Shown here piece after piece: positions 54,101 through 63,351 of a stretch of 64,000 bases of DNA (positions are counted from its first letter, which is position 1; each line of letters opens with the position of its first letter). The notes beneath the pieces are model-generated. The model had not been told where the DNA came from. It was given only the letters and a program-made list of their open reading frames with translations, and ran no database searches. This DNA comes from Zasmidium citrigriseum (lineage: Eukaryota; Ascomycota; Dothideomycetes; Mycosphaerellales; Mycosphaerellaceae), in assembly GCA_002786025.1 (NCBI GenBank), contig NHNW01000082.1, positions 62,001 to 126,000 on the forward strand, written 5' to 3'. Both the position numbers and the translations under genes were made by a program.

Positions 54101-55541
54101 TCTCGTAGAAAGTTAGGCACCAGAACTAATCTTTGGCTTACAGGCTTTTCGTCGAGCTCTTCGATCTCATCAACGACGGCCATATCAGACCCGTGAGCCC
54201 AATCACAATGTTTGGCTTCGATCAGGTGCCCGCTGCATTGTCTCACATTCGATCGGGCCGCCACATGGGCAAACTTGTCATTACCAGGCGACCCAACGAA
54301 GAAGTCCAAGTACCCGTCAGGCCCGCTTTACGTCCATTAAAGCTGAGTCCGGACGGGTCGTATGTCATCATCGGTGGTCTCAAAGGAGCCTGCGGCACGC
54401 TTGCCATCCACATGGCTCAACATGGTGCTCGGCATATCGTTGTTGGCAACCGGAGTGGTATCCAAGATGAGGCTTCAGCGAACATTGTGAAAGGTTGCGC
54501 TACATACGGCTGCGAGGTCGTCGAAGCCAGGGGTGATGTGGCGGACTACACTTGGGTGGAGCATCTGGTGAAGACGACCACGCCCCGGATCGCAGGTGTG
54601 ATCCAAGGCGCTATGGTAATCAGGGTAAGTTGCCAATACATCAATCGTGAAGATCTTGAACACTCACGTATACGAACCGGCAGGATACCCCTTACGAGAT
54701 GATGACGGCCGAAGACTTCCGATCATCACTCCACGCCAAGGTCACCGGAACTTGGAATCTCCACAAGGCTACGATAGAGCTACTCGAACAACCCTTGCAC
54801 TTCTTCACAATGCTTTCAAGCCTGTCAGGCCTCATCGGCAAAGAAGGTCAAGGCAACTACGCCGCCGCCAACAGCTTCCTCGACTCTTTCGCCAGTTATC
54901 GCCAACAGCAAGGTCTATGTGCCAACTCAATCGACATTGGCGCCATCGAGGATGTAGGTTACGTTGCCGAAGACTCCAACGGTTTGGAGAACAAAATCAA
55001 CTGGACGCAGTATGCCGCCATCAACGAAACGACACTTCGCCAACTCCTTACCTATTCCATTCTTCAGCAAGATCGGGACAAGCCAATCAACAAGAAATCC
55101 ACGACACAGCTCGTAGCCGGTATAGCTTATCCCTTCCCGGCCGACGGCTCCAACACAACCCGCGAACCACGTTTCAGCCACCTGTGTGCCGCCCGTGGCG
55201 AAGGAGACAACTCTCCGTCTAACGATGAAGGAGACCAGACAGGGGTTGCCATTCGTGCTCTTCGTACATTGCAGAAAGCTGGCGAGGATGAAGTCACTCT
55301 GACCAAAGCCGTCACTGATATCTTAGCAATCCAATTCGCCAAGATCCTGGGCTTAAGTGAACAGGTCGAGCCAGGGAAGCCACTGATGGCTTATGGCCTT
55401 GACTCGCTTTCAGCGGTGGAGTTGAGGAGTTGGGTGAAGCAGAAGTTGGGGGTTGAGCTGTCTACGTTGGACATCATCAATGCTACGAGTCTGATTATGT
55501 TGAGTGAGAAGGCTGTCGGGAAGTTACCGGAGGTGGAGTAG
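48105..55541 (+). CDS. Fungal highly reducing iterative polyketide synthase: KS-AT-DH-(relic MT)-ER-KR-ACP
   Basis: Five exons (48105-48209, 48261-53699, 53750-54090, 54144-54624, 54684-55541) encode 2407 aa; introns are 50-59 bp with GTATGT or GTAAGT donors. KS: DTACAGS (Cys182), ECHGTGT, SNVGHSE. AT: GHSSGE (Ser636). DH: His956 in HQMGGSAIMP and Asp1134 in HPAALDGIL. About residues 1240-1400 occupy the C-methyltransferase position but lack the SAM-binding glycine motif (VLEVSLDETSD replaces the usual LEIGAGTGG). ER: VNFKDVAITMG to HSATGGIGIA (about 1725-2000). KR: Tyr2181 in GQGNYAAAN, with an altered nucleotide loop IIGGLKGACG. ACP: Ser2363 in GLDSL. There is no thioesterase, as usual for this class. 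It should build a reduced aliphatic chain from malonyl-CoA. Release enzyme and partners are not evident nearby. Confidence 0.94.
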
Positions 55542-55786
55542 AAAGGGTGTGTCGACATTAGAAAAGGATCGTCGCCTATCGTTACACAGCATCAACGCGA
55601 TCGATGACAAGCGACAGCGACTATCTTGCAGCGCCAATGACAGGGGTCACTCAGCTATAGTGGAGGCCTCCAAGACGCTTGCATGACTCCACATCGTCTA
55701 CAAAACTCCTGCCATTGACTAGCGAGGTAGCTGAAACAATAATTCTCTTCATCTAGAAGCCAGCGAAAGCCAGACGCGAGTACAAA

Positions 55787-57136
55787 ATGCGACTCATAAA
55801 CGTCCGCAGCCTTGTGTTCCAAACGTTTGGCGATCAGCCACCACCGTATGCCATCCTTTCCCATCGCTGGGGCGAGAAAGAAATGTCCTACGAAACCTTC
55901 CTAGACAAAGCAAAACAACGCGGCCGAGGGTTCCAGAAGATCGTGGACTTTTGCAAGCTTGTTCGCCATTCGCGCGAGATTTCGGGAGCTGGGGAGGACG
56001 ATCTTCCGCATTCCACGCCGCTGGAGTGGGCATGGGTCGATACAGTCTGTATCGATAAGTCAAGCAGCGCCGAGCTGTCCGAGGCCATCAACTCGATGTG
56101 GAAGTACTACTCCCGGGCCGAGTATTGCGTAGCGTATTTATCAGATATCCTTCATCCGAAAGAAGGCGCCGACTCCGGGCAGCATTTTACGACGAATCCT
56201 ACCAGTGGAATCGAGGCCAGTAAATGGTTCACAAGGGGCTGGACACTTCAAGAACTTCTGGCACCCAAGAACGTGGTCTTTTACGATCGAGCCTGGCATC
56301 GCATAGGGTCCAAGTACGACCTCGCTCGGTCTGGCACCGCACTGACCCAGGCATCCGGTGTAGAGGCCGGCTTCCTGCAATCGTTACAGGACGTTAGCGA
56401 GGCCTCGGTCGCGCAGCGAATGAGCTGGGCATCCCGTCGAACGACGAGCAGAGAAGAAGATATCGCCTACAGTCTAATGGGACTGTTCGATGTGAACATG
56501 CCGCTACTCTACGGCGAAGGGGGCGAAAAGGCTTTCCAACGCCTACAGAAGGAAATTCTGATGCAGAGTGACGACGAGTCCATTTTCGTGTTCGATGGCT
56601 CCGATTTGCTTGCGCGCAGCCCAGCTGAGTTTCGGGACAGTGGCAATGTCCAGAGGGCTCATCGTGTGGCCCACCCGCCGTACACGATCACTAATAAGGG
56701 CCTTCACTTCGAAGGTCCAATGTTGCGCGTGGCGGATAGCTAAGTGCTGGGCGACGGCAAGGCTCAGTGCTACGTGATCAAACTGAATTGTATTCGTTTG
56801 ACAGATCCGCCGGCGGACCCGAGTTCGGGAAGTAAAGTCCAACTAGCAAAAGGCTGCCTTCTAGTCGTGACCGAGATTTCCGGAAGGTTCTATCGTTCGC
56901 CTGGGGACGAAAAGGCCGCACTGAACATCAGCGCTGACACAATCGCTGAGTATCAGGAGAAAGGCACCTTGAGGAGACTGGACTCCCATCGTCTGTACAT
57001 TCAATTCAGCGGCAGTTCGAAGGATTCCCGCAGTTCAAACGTACGCTCCCCGAGAAGACATATCGTGCTCTCCGATGCCGAAGGACCATGGTATTTGGGA
57101 AGTAAACAGCCAGATAGCAAGATCCCTTCGACTTAA
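55787..57136 (+). pseudogene. HET-domain (heterokaryon incompatibility-type) gene with one in-frame stop
   Basis: The frame from ATG 55787 encodes a HET domain: YAILSHRW (21-28), WVDTVCIDK (83-91), FTRGWTLQELLAP (148-160), and later EDIAYSLMGLFDVNMPLLYGEG split over residues 226-247. It ends at a TAA at 56741-56743 (318 aa), but the same frame reopens at once and continues to 57136 with sequence that looks like the usual C-terminal part (CYVIKLNCIRL, then a beta-rich stretch). No credible intron removes the stop; the only GT-AG pair close by is about 33 bp. Either a nonsense mutation truncated the gene or the 318-aa product is functional. HET proteins act in allorecognition and cell death in fungi. 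Confidence 0.7.
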
Positions 57137-57310
57137 AAAAGCTCGTGGCATTGGGAAGTGGTGGGACAAGGCAATGTTTCGGATGTGAACGGCGTGCTGT
57201 ACAAAAGCCCCCATGCAGCTGTGTTTCTCTCGTCTATATGTCCCGTAACATCAGCAAAATTCAAAACCGCAACGCTACATACGCTTCATAAAGACCCTTT
57301 CTCATCTCAT

Positions 57311-58259
57311 TCATGAAAGCTCATAACTCCGTACCTGTGTCGAAGAAAGCTCATGTGTCTGTCCTTCTCCAGAAAGTTCACTTGGTTGGACAGCCGGCGA
57401 CAGCTGAGACTTCGCCATGTGATGGCTATCGTAGTACGGCGCTGCGTTCTGTTGGACAGGTGTATAGCCTCCGCCAGTGCCGCTGCCAAAGTACGGCGGT
57501 GCTGCCTGTTCCATGTTCTGTCCACCTTGCTGCTGTTGCGAGTTGCCGGCGTTCTTCTTGCTCTTTCTCCAGAAGCAGAAGGCGATCAAAGCACCGGCTA
57601 GAAGACAGGCCACTCCTACGCCGACTCCAACACCGATGCCGATTGTTGCTCCGCTGGAGAGGCCGCTCGATGATGATGATGAGGACGAGGTGCTCGCGGC
57701 AGCATCGGTGCCTGTGGCGGCTGTGCCGTTCGTGGTACTGCTTGTGTTCGTTGCCGAGGCCGTCGATGATGCGGACGATGTCGTTGCAGCGGTGCTTTGA
57801 TCGCCGGTGATGTTGAAGTAGTGGCAGGAAAATCTATCGCCGATGTTCCCGCCCTCCACCATTTCCCACATTTGCATGAAGAAGACTGTGATATAAATCA
57901 GAGAAGACCATCAACAAAGTAATGTAACTCTCACCATTTGGCGAATCCAGACTGGCGCTGGTCAGATTGAACACTCCGTCTACATCAACATCCCATCGGA
58001 GACTTTGTGAGGCCGGGACTGTGTCAAGGAGAAGGATGTAGCTGTCGTTATTATTTTGCCACATCGCAAGCGATATGGTCGTGTAGTTGGTCTTCCATTC
58101 TAGATTGATGGTTGATCCAAGGGCGTAGACGTTGTTCTCGTCGAATTGACCTGTCGGGCCCGGCGTTGGTGGGGTAATGAAGTAGTTGTTCTGTGCTGTG
58201 ACTCGGAGGTACAGCAGACTCAGCACGCTGATAAGGGAAAACAATCTTGCGCCGAACAT
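57311..58259 (-). CDS. Single-pass cell-surface protein with Ser/Thr-rich stalk
   Basis: Two exons (58259-57935, 57885-57311; intron 57886-57934) give 299 aa. A signal peptide (FSLISVLSLLYLRVTAQ) precedes an extracellular domain of about 120 residues that carries NxS/T sites and the pattern YALGSTINLEWKTNYTTISL, similar to beta-rich domains of fungal surface proteins. A Ser/Thr/Ala-rich stalk follows, then one TM helix (GATIGIGVGVGVGVACLLAG), a basic stop-transfer WRKSKK and a Gln/Gly/Pro-rich cytosolic tail. The architecture resembles Mid2/Wsc-type wall-stress sensors, but no sensor family is assigned. Confidence 0.8.
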
Positions 58260-59365
58260 GTTGGCCCTTTCGATGGTACCAGAGAGAAGACGAGGTGAGC
58301 TGAAAGGAAGGGGATGTTCAGTCCCTACCTGAGGACATACCGCGCACTGCCGCGCCAGATCGAACTGGCCCAACAATAGGCGTTAACGCTATCGTCCCAC
58401 GTGAAGCAAGATTGCCGCCGGGCGCTTCAGCCGCAGCGTAGATACATGAAACCATGCTATCTTGGGGCCAGAAAGATGCATCTTGAATGGTTGAAGGCTC
58501 GATTGGGAAATGAAGGACGGTCGGTCCGTGTGGTATGCCGTCGGCCCCCAAAGATTGTTTCCAAATCACGGCCCGTGCGGGTGGCAGAGCAGCGGCATGA
58601 ACAAAAGCGTCGATGCCGGTCAATGTGATGCCTTGATGAGATATAATGTTTTGATGAAGAAGATGGGTGAGGTTGGATGGAGATGGATCAAAGGAGGTGA
58701 AGTGGACCTGGTGGTAAGAAGTGGTCAGCAGCAAGGACCACTCGGTCCTCAAAATACGCGTGGCGGTATGGCATGTGAAAGTGGCTCGAGCGCCAAAGAT
58801 GGCCCATGCGCAGGGACATGCCCAAAGCTTCACACCATCTTCGACTTCACCTCTTCAAATTGCAATACAACTCCAACTGCGAGGCCTCATTGCAGGCTTC
58901 TCAACCAAATTGTGATGGTCGAACACGACATTGCTTGAGTGGTAGATGTATGGCCCTGCCGGACTTCGACTAGAGAGACGTCGATTACCCTGTCCTACGG
59001 CGAGCCTGAGGACTTTATCGGGCTCTGGCAGTTCTCCGAACAACGAACCCAAAGACCTGAATGGCGAAGATGAAGACATATTCGTTGCACAGGACTGAAT
59101 CAGCTTTGCGTCGTCGTTTCCTTGACCGCGGTCTCGTGCTCGCCATATGCCGTTTTGGGTGCTTGCTGAAGCTGAGCACTATGCCAATATGGAAGAATCT
59201 ATTTCAGTCCAAAGGGCTGAGTAACGGTCGGAAGTAAGTGCCACACAACATTGACATCTCTTGTCGTCCTGTTCATAAGAACGGTGTCCGCTCATCACCA
59301 ACCCATTCGAAGTCCACACACCATCACCCTTGCTCTGGAGCATCACCAGCAAGAATACATTCACT
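58260..59365. other. Divergent intergenic region containing a possible decayed minus-strand gene
   Basis: About 1.1 kb between two surface-protein genes. On the minus strand one frame runs from an ATG at 59079 to 58318 with only one stop, at 58855-58857, in about 250 codons. The translation has no domain I recognise and no intron of suitable phase removes the stop. It may be a relic or chance. Confidence 0.3.
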
Positions 59366-59977
59366 ATGCCCTTAAGCTTATTCCTCAGCTCGGCACTCAT
59401 TATAGCCGGTTTGAGCACAGTCGCTACAGCAAACGGACAAGGACAACAACCAGAGGCTCTCATTGAATATGAAACAACATTTCCAGGGAGTGACAACCTT
59501 GTCCCGCTGACGCTCACGTATAATACCTGGAATCGAAACCTCACTCTGGACGGCTTTACGGCAACATCGATGCAAGCAGTCGGAGGAAACGCCGTGGCAG
59601 ACGTAGGATACAGCTGTATCTTCGCGAGTGGCGGCAATTCAAGCGGCATCCACAACATTTCTCTACATGGTCCTCCTGCGAACCTGGCCTCAAGCCCGGT
59701 AGAGATCGAATGGATCTGCTGCGGCGACTGTGCCTCAGGGAGAAGCTCTACCGACAATGCGACAAATACGACATCAAATGCAAATTCAACGAGCACGGCA
59801 TCAGCAACAGGTTCAACTGCATCATCGACGGGTACCACTACCTTGGCGTCTTCAACTTCATCCAGCACAGCCTCGGCTTCACCTTCGGCGGATAGCAATG
59901 ATGGCTCCATATTTCGACCAGCAACCATTGGTATTCTGTCGACAGCAGTTTTGGTGGCAGTTTGCGTTGGCCTTTGA
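59366..59977 (+). CDS. Small GPI-anchor-type secreted protein
   Basis: Intronless, 203 aa from ATG at 59366. A signal peptide (MPLSLFLSSALIIAGLSTVA) leads to a compact domain with several Asn-glycosylation sites and cysteines (GYSCIF, EWICCGDC). A long Ser/Thr/Ala-rich region (about 127-180) and a C-terminal hydrophobic tail (PATIGILSTAVLVAVCVGL) after a small-residue stretch (SNDG) fit a GPI attachment signal. It is probably a cell-wall or plasma-membrane surface protein; no family recognised. Confidence 0.75.
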   Translation: MPLSLFLSSALIIAGLSTVATANGQGQQPEALIEYETTFPGSDNLVPLTLTYNTWNRNLTLDGFTATSMQAVGGNAVADVGYSCIFASGGNSSGIHNISLHGPPANLASSPVEIEWICCGDCASGRSSTDNATNTTSNANSTSTASATGSTASSTGTTTLASSTSSSTASASPSADSNDGSIFRPATIGILSTAVLVAVCVGL

Positions 59978-60199
59978 GGGAGTCATCGACATGCTCTATC
60001 TTCCCTAGGATCTCAGGCTCTACATTCAATACAAAATCTCTAAACGATTGATCTGAGCCACTCAAGTCTAGTCGTATAATGTAACAAGTCAAGTCGATTC
60101 AACAGTTATGCTCGCTCTCCCAAGATGCTTATGTCTCTCTCTTTGGAGCATGCCCTTTTCCTGCAACTTCGTCTGTCGGAATATAAGATCACATCATGT

Positions 60200-60469
60200 T
60201 CACACTCTCTGCAACTCTCCGGCGCAATGCACATCTTGACGCTGCTGATATGCCGGTGGGGTATCTTTGTGCTCGCTCAAGGACGTATCGAAGTCGAAAT
60301 CGGTCTCTGCGTTGTAATGGATCGCTCCATGGCCTTTCGATCCGGCAATGGTGATGCCACCAGCAGTGGCCTCAGCTTCTAGCTCGCGTTTTGTTTGCTT
60401 TCGTTCCTTTCGCTCCTTGTAGATCGCAAGTCCAGCAACGACAAGTATGACAGGAATGAAGAAGACCAT
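60200..60469 (-). CDS. Small single-TM protein, hypothetical
   Basis: An 89-aa frame from ATG 60469. The first 17 residues form a hydrophobic helix (FFIPVILVVAGLAIY), followed by a very basic/acidic segment (KERKERKQTKRELEAEA) and a tail ending near DTPPAY, a PPxY-like motif seen in membrane proteins handled by Nedd4-type ligases. No family recognised. Short, so expression evidence would decide it. Confidence 0.5.
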   Translation of the reverse strand: MVFFIPVILVVAGLAIYKERKERKQTKRELEAEATAGGITIAGSKGHGAIHYNAETDFDFDTSLSEHKDTPPAYQQRQDVHCAGELQRV

Positions 60470-61083
60470 GACAAGTTGTGTGAGAGTAGATGCGGCGAAG
60501 CAGCTGAGGTAAGAGTATGAGAGTCGTTTGAGTAGCCGTTGAGGAGGTGTTGTTCTTCTTGAATGGATGTTTGTGTTGACTTTGAGATGGATGGTGCTTT
60601 CAAAGTCGCAGGCATACTGTTCATATATGTTGCCAGCTTGGGACTATGCAGAAATGCGTATTCAGCCTCTTCCAGATACGCCCTAAGCCGGCTACATAGT
60701 GACAAATTCAAGCGTATTACCGCCACATGATGGCAGTGCAAATACATGACAAATGACATGGGCTTGTCATGTCGCATCCCTCAAGGAAGATGATGTCGAA
60801 CAAAACAGCTTCCGACGCTCATCCTTTACATGGATATCAAGCCTTGAGATTATAGTTGACAGCTCTATTAGCTTCGTCCTTCTCCTGAAGCCGGAAACTA
60901 GGGCATGAATCTGCACTGTTCAGCCGCAAATGGTACATATATCGCGCTCAGCTCCAGCCGCTCCTGTGACTCAGCAGCTGACTACATTTGATTTTGTGTA
61001 TGGTGTTGCTCTACACACATCAATACTATACCATTGCCTGCTTTTCTCACAGCTCCCAAACTTGAATCTGCATTGATTCGACC
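60470..61083. other. Divergent intergenic region upstream of the GNAT gene
   Basis: 614 bp; promoters are expected for the small TM protein and the acetyltransferase. A minus-strand frame to 60777 has no recognisable sequence. Nothing else seen. Confidence 0.4.
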
Positions 61084-61767
61084 ATGGACTCAGCAAGCGA
61101 CGTTCACTTGCGCCTAGGCACCACTGAGGATGTACCAAAAATCACGAAAGTCATGTCCCGTGCATTTGGCCACAACGCTCCGTTCGTCGACGTCCTCTTT
61201 CCAGATCATGACACACCCAAGGGACAGGAAGAAGCAGTCGAGAACTTCGAGGCATACTGGCAAAGTTACACATCTGGCTCCGATCTGGTCGCCGCTGTCA
61301 TCAACCATTCAGACGGCTCTGAAGAGATCGTTGGCTTTGCATTGTGGACGTTGATGTCTCCTTCGATGAATCTTTCGCCTCCGGAGCTTGAGTCTACGCC
61401 ATTCGCAAAATCTGAAGAAGACGCTTTATTTGCGAAGCAGCTGTGGAAGTCGTATGTGGTCCCGCGACGATCAGCTGTATTGAAAGCCGGATCGTCAAAA
61501 GATGGTGGGGTTTGGGTACTGGAGTACCTCGCTGTTGACCCAGAGCATCAAGGGAAGGGAGCAGGCAAGCGGCTTGTTCGTTGGGGTTTGGACAAGGCTC
61601 AACAAGATGGAACGTTTGCGATCGTCGAAGCCACCCCGGCTGGTCAGCCGTGTTATAAACGTTGTGGATTTGAGCCGGTTGTTCACGAGATGCAGTTTGA
61701 AGTGGACGAGCAGTTCGCAGGACGTCGGAAGCCAAGATTAGCCTTCATGAGGAATGATTGTAAGTAG
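61084..61767 (+). CDS. GNAT-family N-acetyltransferase
   Basis: 227 aa as an unspliced frame. The acetyl-CoA site VDPEHQGKGAGKRLVRW (motif A, Q/RxxGxG/A) is clear, and YKRCGFEP (motif B) follows; the N-terminal half (LRLGTTEDVPKITKVMSRAF) is a normal GNAT start. Acceptor substrate unknown; close relatives act on small amines or drugs. A GTAAGT at 61760 followed by a TTGCAG acceptor at 61842 could splice the last codons, ending at 61853 with a slightly different C-terminus (228 aa); I cannot choose between them. Confidence 0.87.
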   Translation: MDSASDVHLRLGTTEDVPKITKVMSRAFGHNAPFVDVLFPDHDTPKGQEEAVENFEAYWQSYTSGSDLVAAVINHSDGSEEIVGFALWTLMSPSMNLSPPELESTPFAKSEEDALFAKQLWKSYVVPRRSAVLKAGSSKDGGVWVLEYLAVDPEHQGKGAGKRLVRWGLDKAQQDGTFAIVEATPAGQPCYKRCGFEPVVHEMQFEVDEQFAGRRKPRLAFMRNDCK

Positions 61768-61881
61768 CATACTCGTCTTCACTCACGCATTTATCAGACA
61801 TTGTTCTACGAATATCACTATTAAATCACACTGCTCTTGCAGGCCAGCCATAGATCGTGGTTCGACCGCAACGAACGATTA

Positions 61882-63351
61882 TTAAAAGCCACCAGCAACA
61901 AGCTCAAAGAATTCATCCGGTCTTCCTGCCCATTGCGGGAAGGATGTACTCAGTTCTTGATATGAGTTAGCTGGCAGGAAAGGATCGATGGTAGACTGGG
62001 TGCACTCCTGGGAGCCGATGGGCTTCTTGTTGAATCGATCTTCGATCCACTGCAGCCATTGATGTCTCGTAGCGTCCATGCTCGGGAAGTGAGTCACTCC
62101 AGTGAGAGTGACGAACTCAAAGGAGCCGCTTGGATGGTTGTTGCAAGTTGAATCAAACATCTTGAGGGTCCTCTCGATAGTCTCGGGGCCTTGATCATCT
62201 GTTCCCTGAAATATGATCATCGGTGGCTTGTAGGGTCGATTTCCCGGGTTGGTGTACTTGTTGAAGGTCTCTGCATACCAAGAGTCGTTCCACCTGGGAT
62301 TCAACATCTCGGTAGCATTGGCCAAGAAGAGAAGCTCGGAGACATATTGTCCACCTTGGATCTGAGTGAGGAGTTCTGTGCGATCGATGCCGAGGGGCGA
62401 GAGCCACTCCGAGAGTTTGAAGTCCGGATACATCAGATGAAGATCCTTCCCGATCCAAGAACAGAACGCTTGAGGGGCCTTGAACAGGGTGTCGATGCCA
62501 GGTGCAAAGATTACGGAACCGAGATAGTCGTTCTCAAGGTCAGCGAACTCTTTCGATTTACCGGCAAGCAGCTCAGAGACACCCCACGCCGCAGCACCAC
62601 CTTGACTGTGGCCCACGTTGACATATTCGTCGGTGATCTTGCCGGGAAAAATCTTCCGTGCAGCTCTAAGAGCGTTCAAGCTGTCAGTAGCTTGAGCAAC
62701 ACGATTCTGGTACTGATGCGGAACGTAGCTGCCATCCCAGGAAGTTTGGACTCCAAGACCAGCGTAATCTGCTGCGATGACAGCGTAGCCAGCCTGAGCG
62801 AGTGTGAAGGGCATAATGCTTCCGTAGAAGAGTGATCTGTGTGCAGAGGGAGAGCCATCTGCAAAGAAGCCTGCGGTACCATGCGACCAAAGGACAACAG
62901 GAGCTCTGCCGCCTGACTTTGCACCGAAGCCTTTCGCCGTCCAAGGCCACAAGATGTAAGCAGAGGCCGGGATCAAAGTGCCGTTGGCATTGGTAGTTGA
63001 ATATATGAATCGAGAGAGTGCCGTCTTGGCGGGAATGTTCGAAGCAGTGGGATCGGTGACTTGCTGGACCTTGAGTACCTGACCGGTGCCGTGAGGCGCA
63101 GTGGTATTGTCGAGATGGTAGAAGCTGTCTTGAGCTGGCCCACCGTTGGCGAGTTGCGAGCGGTCAAAATTCAAGATCGTTTCCAGATTCTCAGCGAGGT
63201 CTGGCCAGAGCTGACCAAGTTGTATTTGCTCTTTGCTGAACTCGAAAGAAGAATTCCATGCGGTCGACTGCGTATGCGGCTTGGGAAACGTAGGAAGCGT
63301 TTGGGCGAATGCACCCACGGCGAGAAGCAGGACTTCTGGAAAACACCTCAT
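61882..63351 (-). CDS. Secreted alpha/beta hydrolase, secretory lipase family
   Basis: Intronless, 489 aa from ATG at 63351. Signal peptide RCFPEVLLLAVGAFAQ. The hydrolase core shows VVLWSHGTAGFF, the nucleophile elbow VGHSQGGAAAWG (Ser249), the acid region FQGTDDQGPE (Asp385 or Asp386) and catalytic His421 in GVTHFPS. The order and length fit fungal secretory lipases, which hydrolyse triglycerides or other esters outside the cell, though lipase rather than esterase activity is not proven. Four or more NxS/T sites support secretion. Convergent with the GNAT gene. Confidence 0.86.
   Translation of the reverse strand: MRCFPEVLLLAVGAFAQTLPTFPKPHTQSTAWNSSFEFSKEQIQLGQLWPDLAENLETILNFDRSQLANGGPAQDSFYHLDNTTAPHGTGQVLKVQQVTDPTASNIPAKTALSRFIYSTTNANGTLIPASAYILWPWTAKGFGAKSGGRAPVVLWSHGTAGFFADGSPSAHRSLFYGSIMPFTLAQAGYAVIAADYAGLGVQTSWDGSYVPHQYQNRVAQATDSLNALRAARKIFPGKITDEYVNVGHSQGGAAAWGVSELLAGKSKEFADLENDYLGSVIFAPGIDTLFKAPQAFCSWIGKDLHLMYPDFKLSEWLSPLGIDRTELLTQIQGGQYVSELLFLANATEMLNPRWNDSWYAETFNKYTNPGNRPYKPPMIIFQGTDDQGPETIERTLKMFDSTCNNHPSGSFEFVTLTGVTHFPSMDATRHQWLQWIEDRFNKKPIGSQECTQSTIDPFLPANSYQELSTSFPQWAGRPDEFFELVAGGF

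Noticed and set aside
54475..55222. Overlapping frames at the 3' end of the HR-PKS (54475-54663 minus strand, 54647-55222 plus strand)
   Set aside because: Shadows of PKS exons 4 and 5 and of the intron at 54625-54683; the KR/ACP frame is unambiguous.
58345..58400. T-loop-like hairpin (GCCAG-TTCGAT-CTGGC on the minus strand) suggesting a tRNA
   Set aside because: The loop is six, not seven, bases and no acceptor stem, D arm or anticodon arm can be drawn around it.
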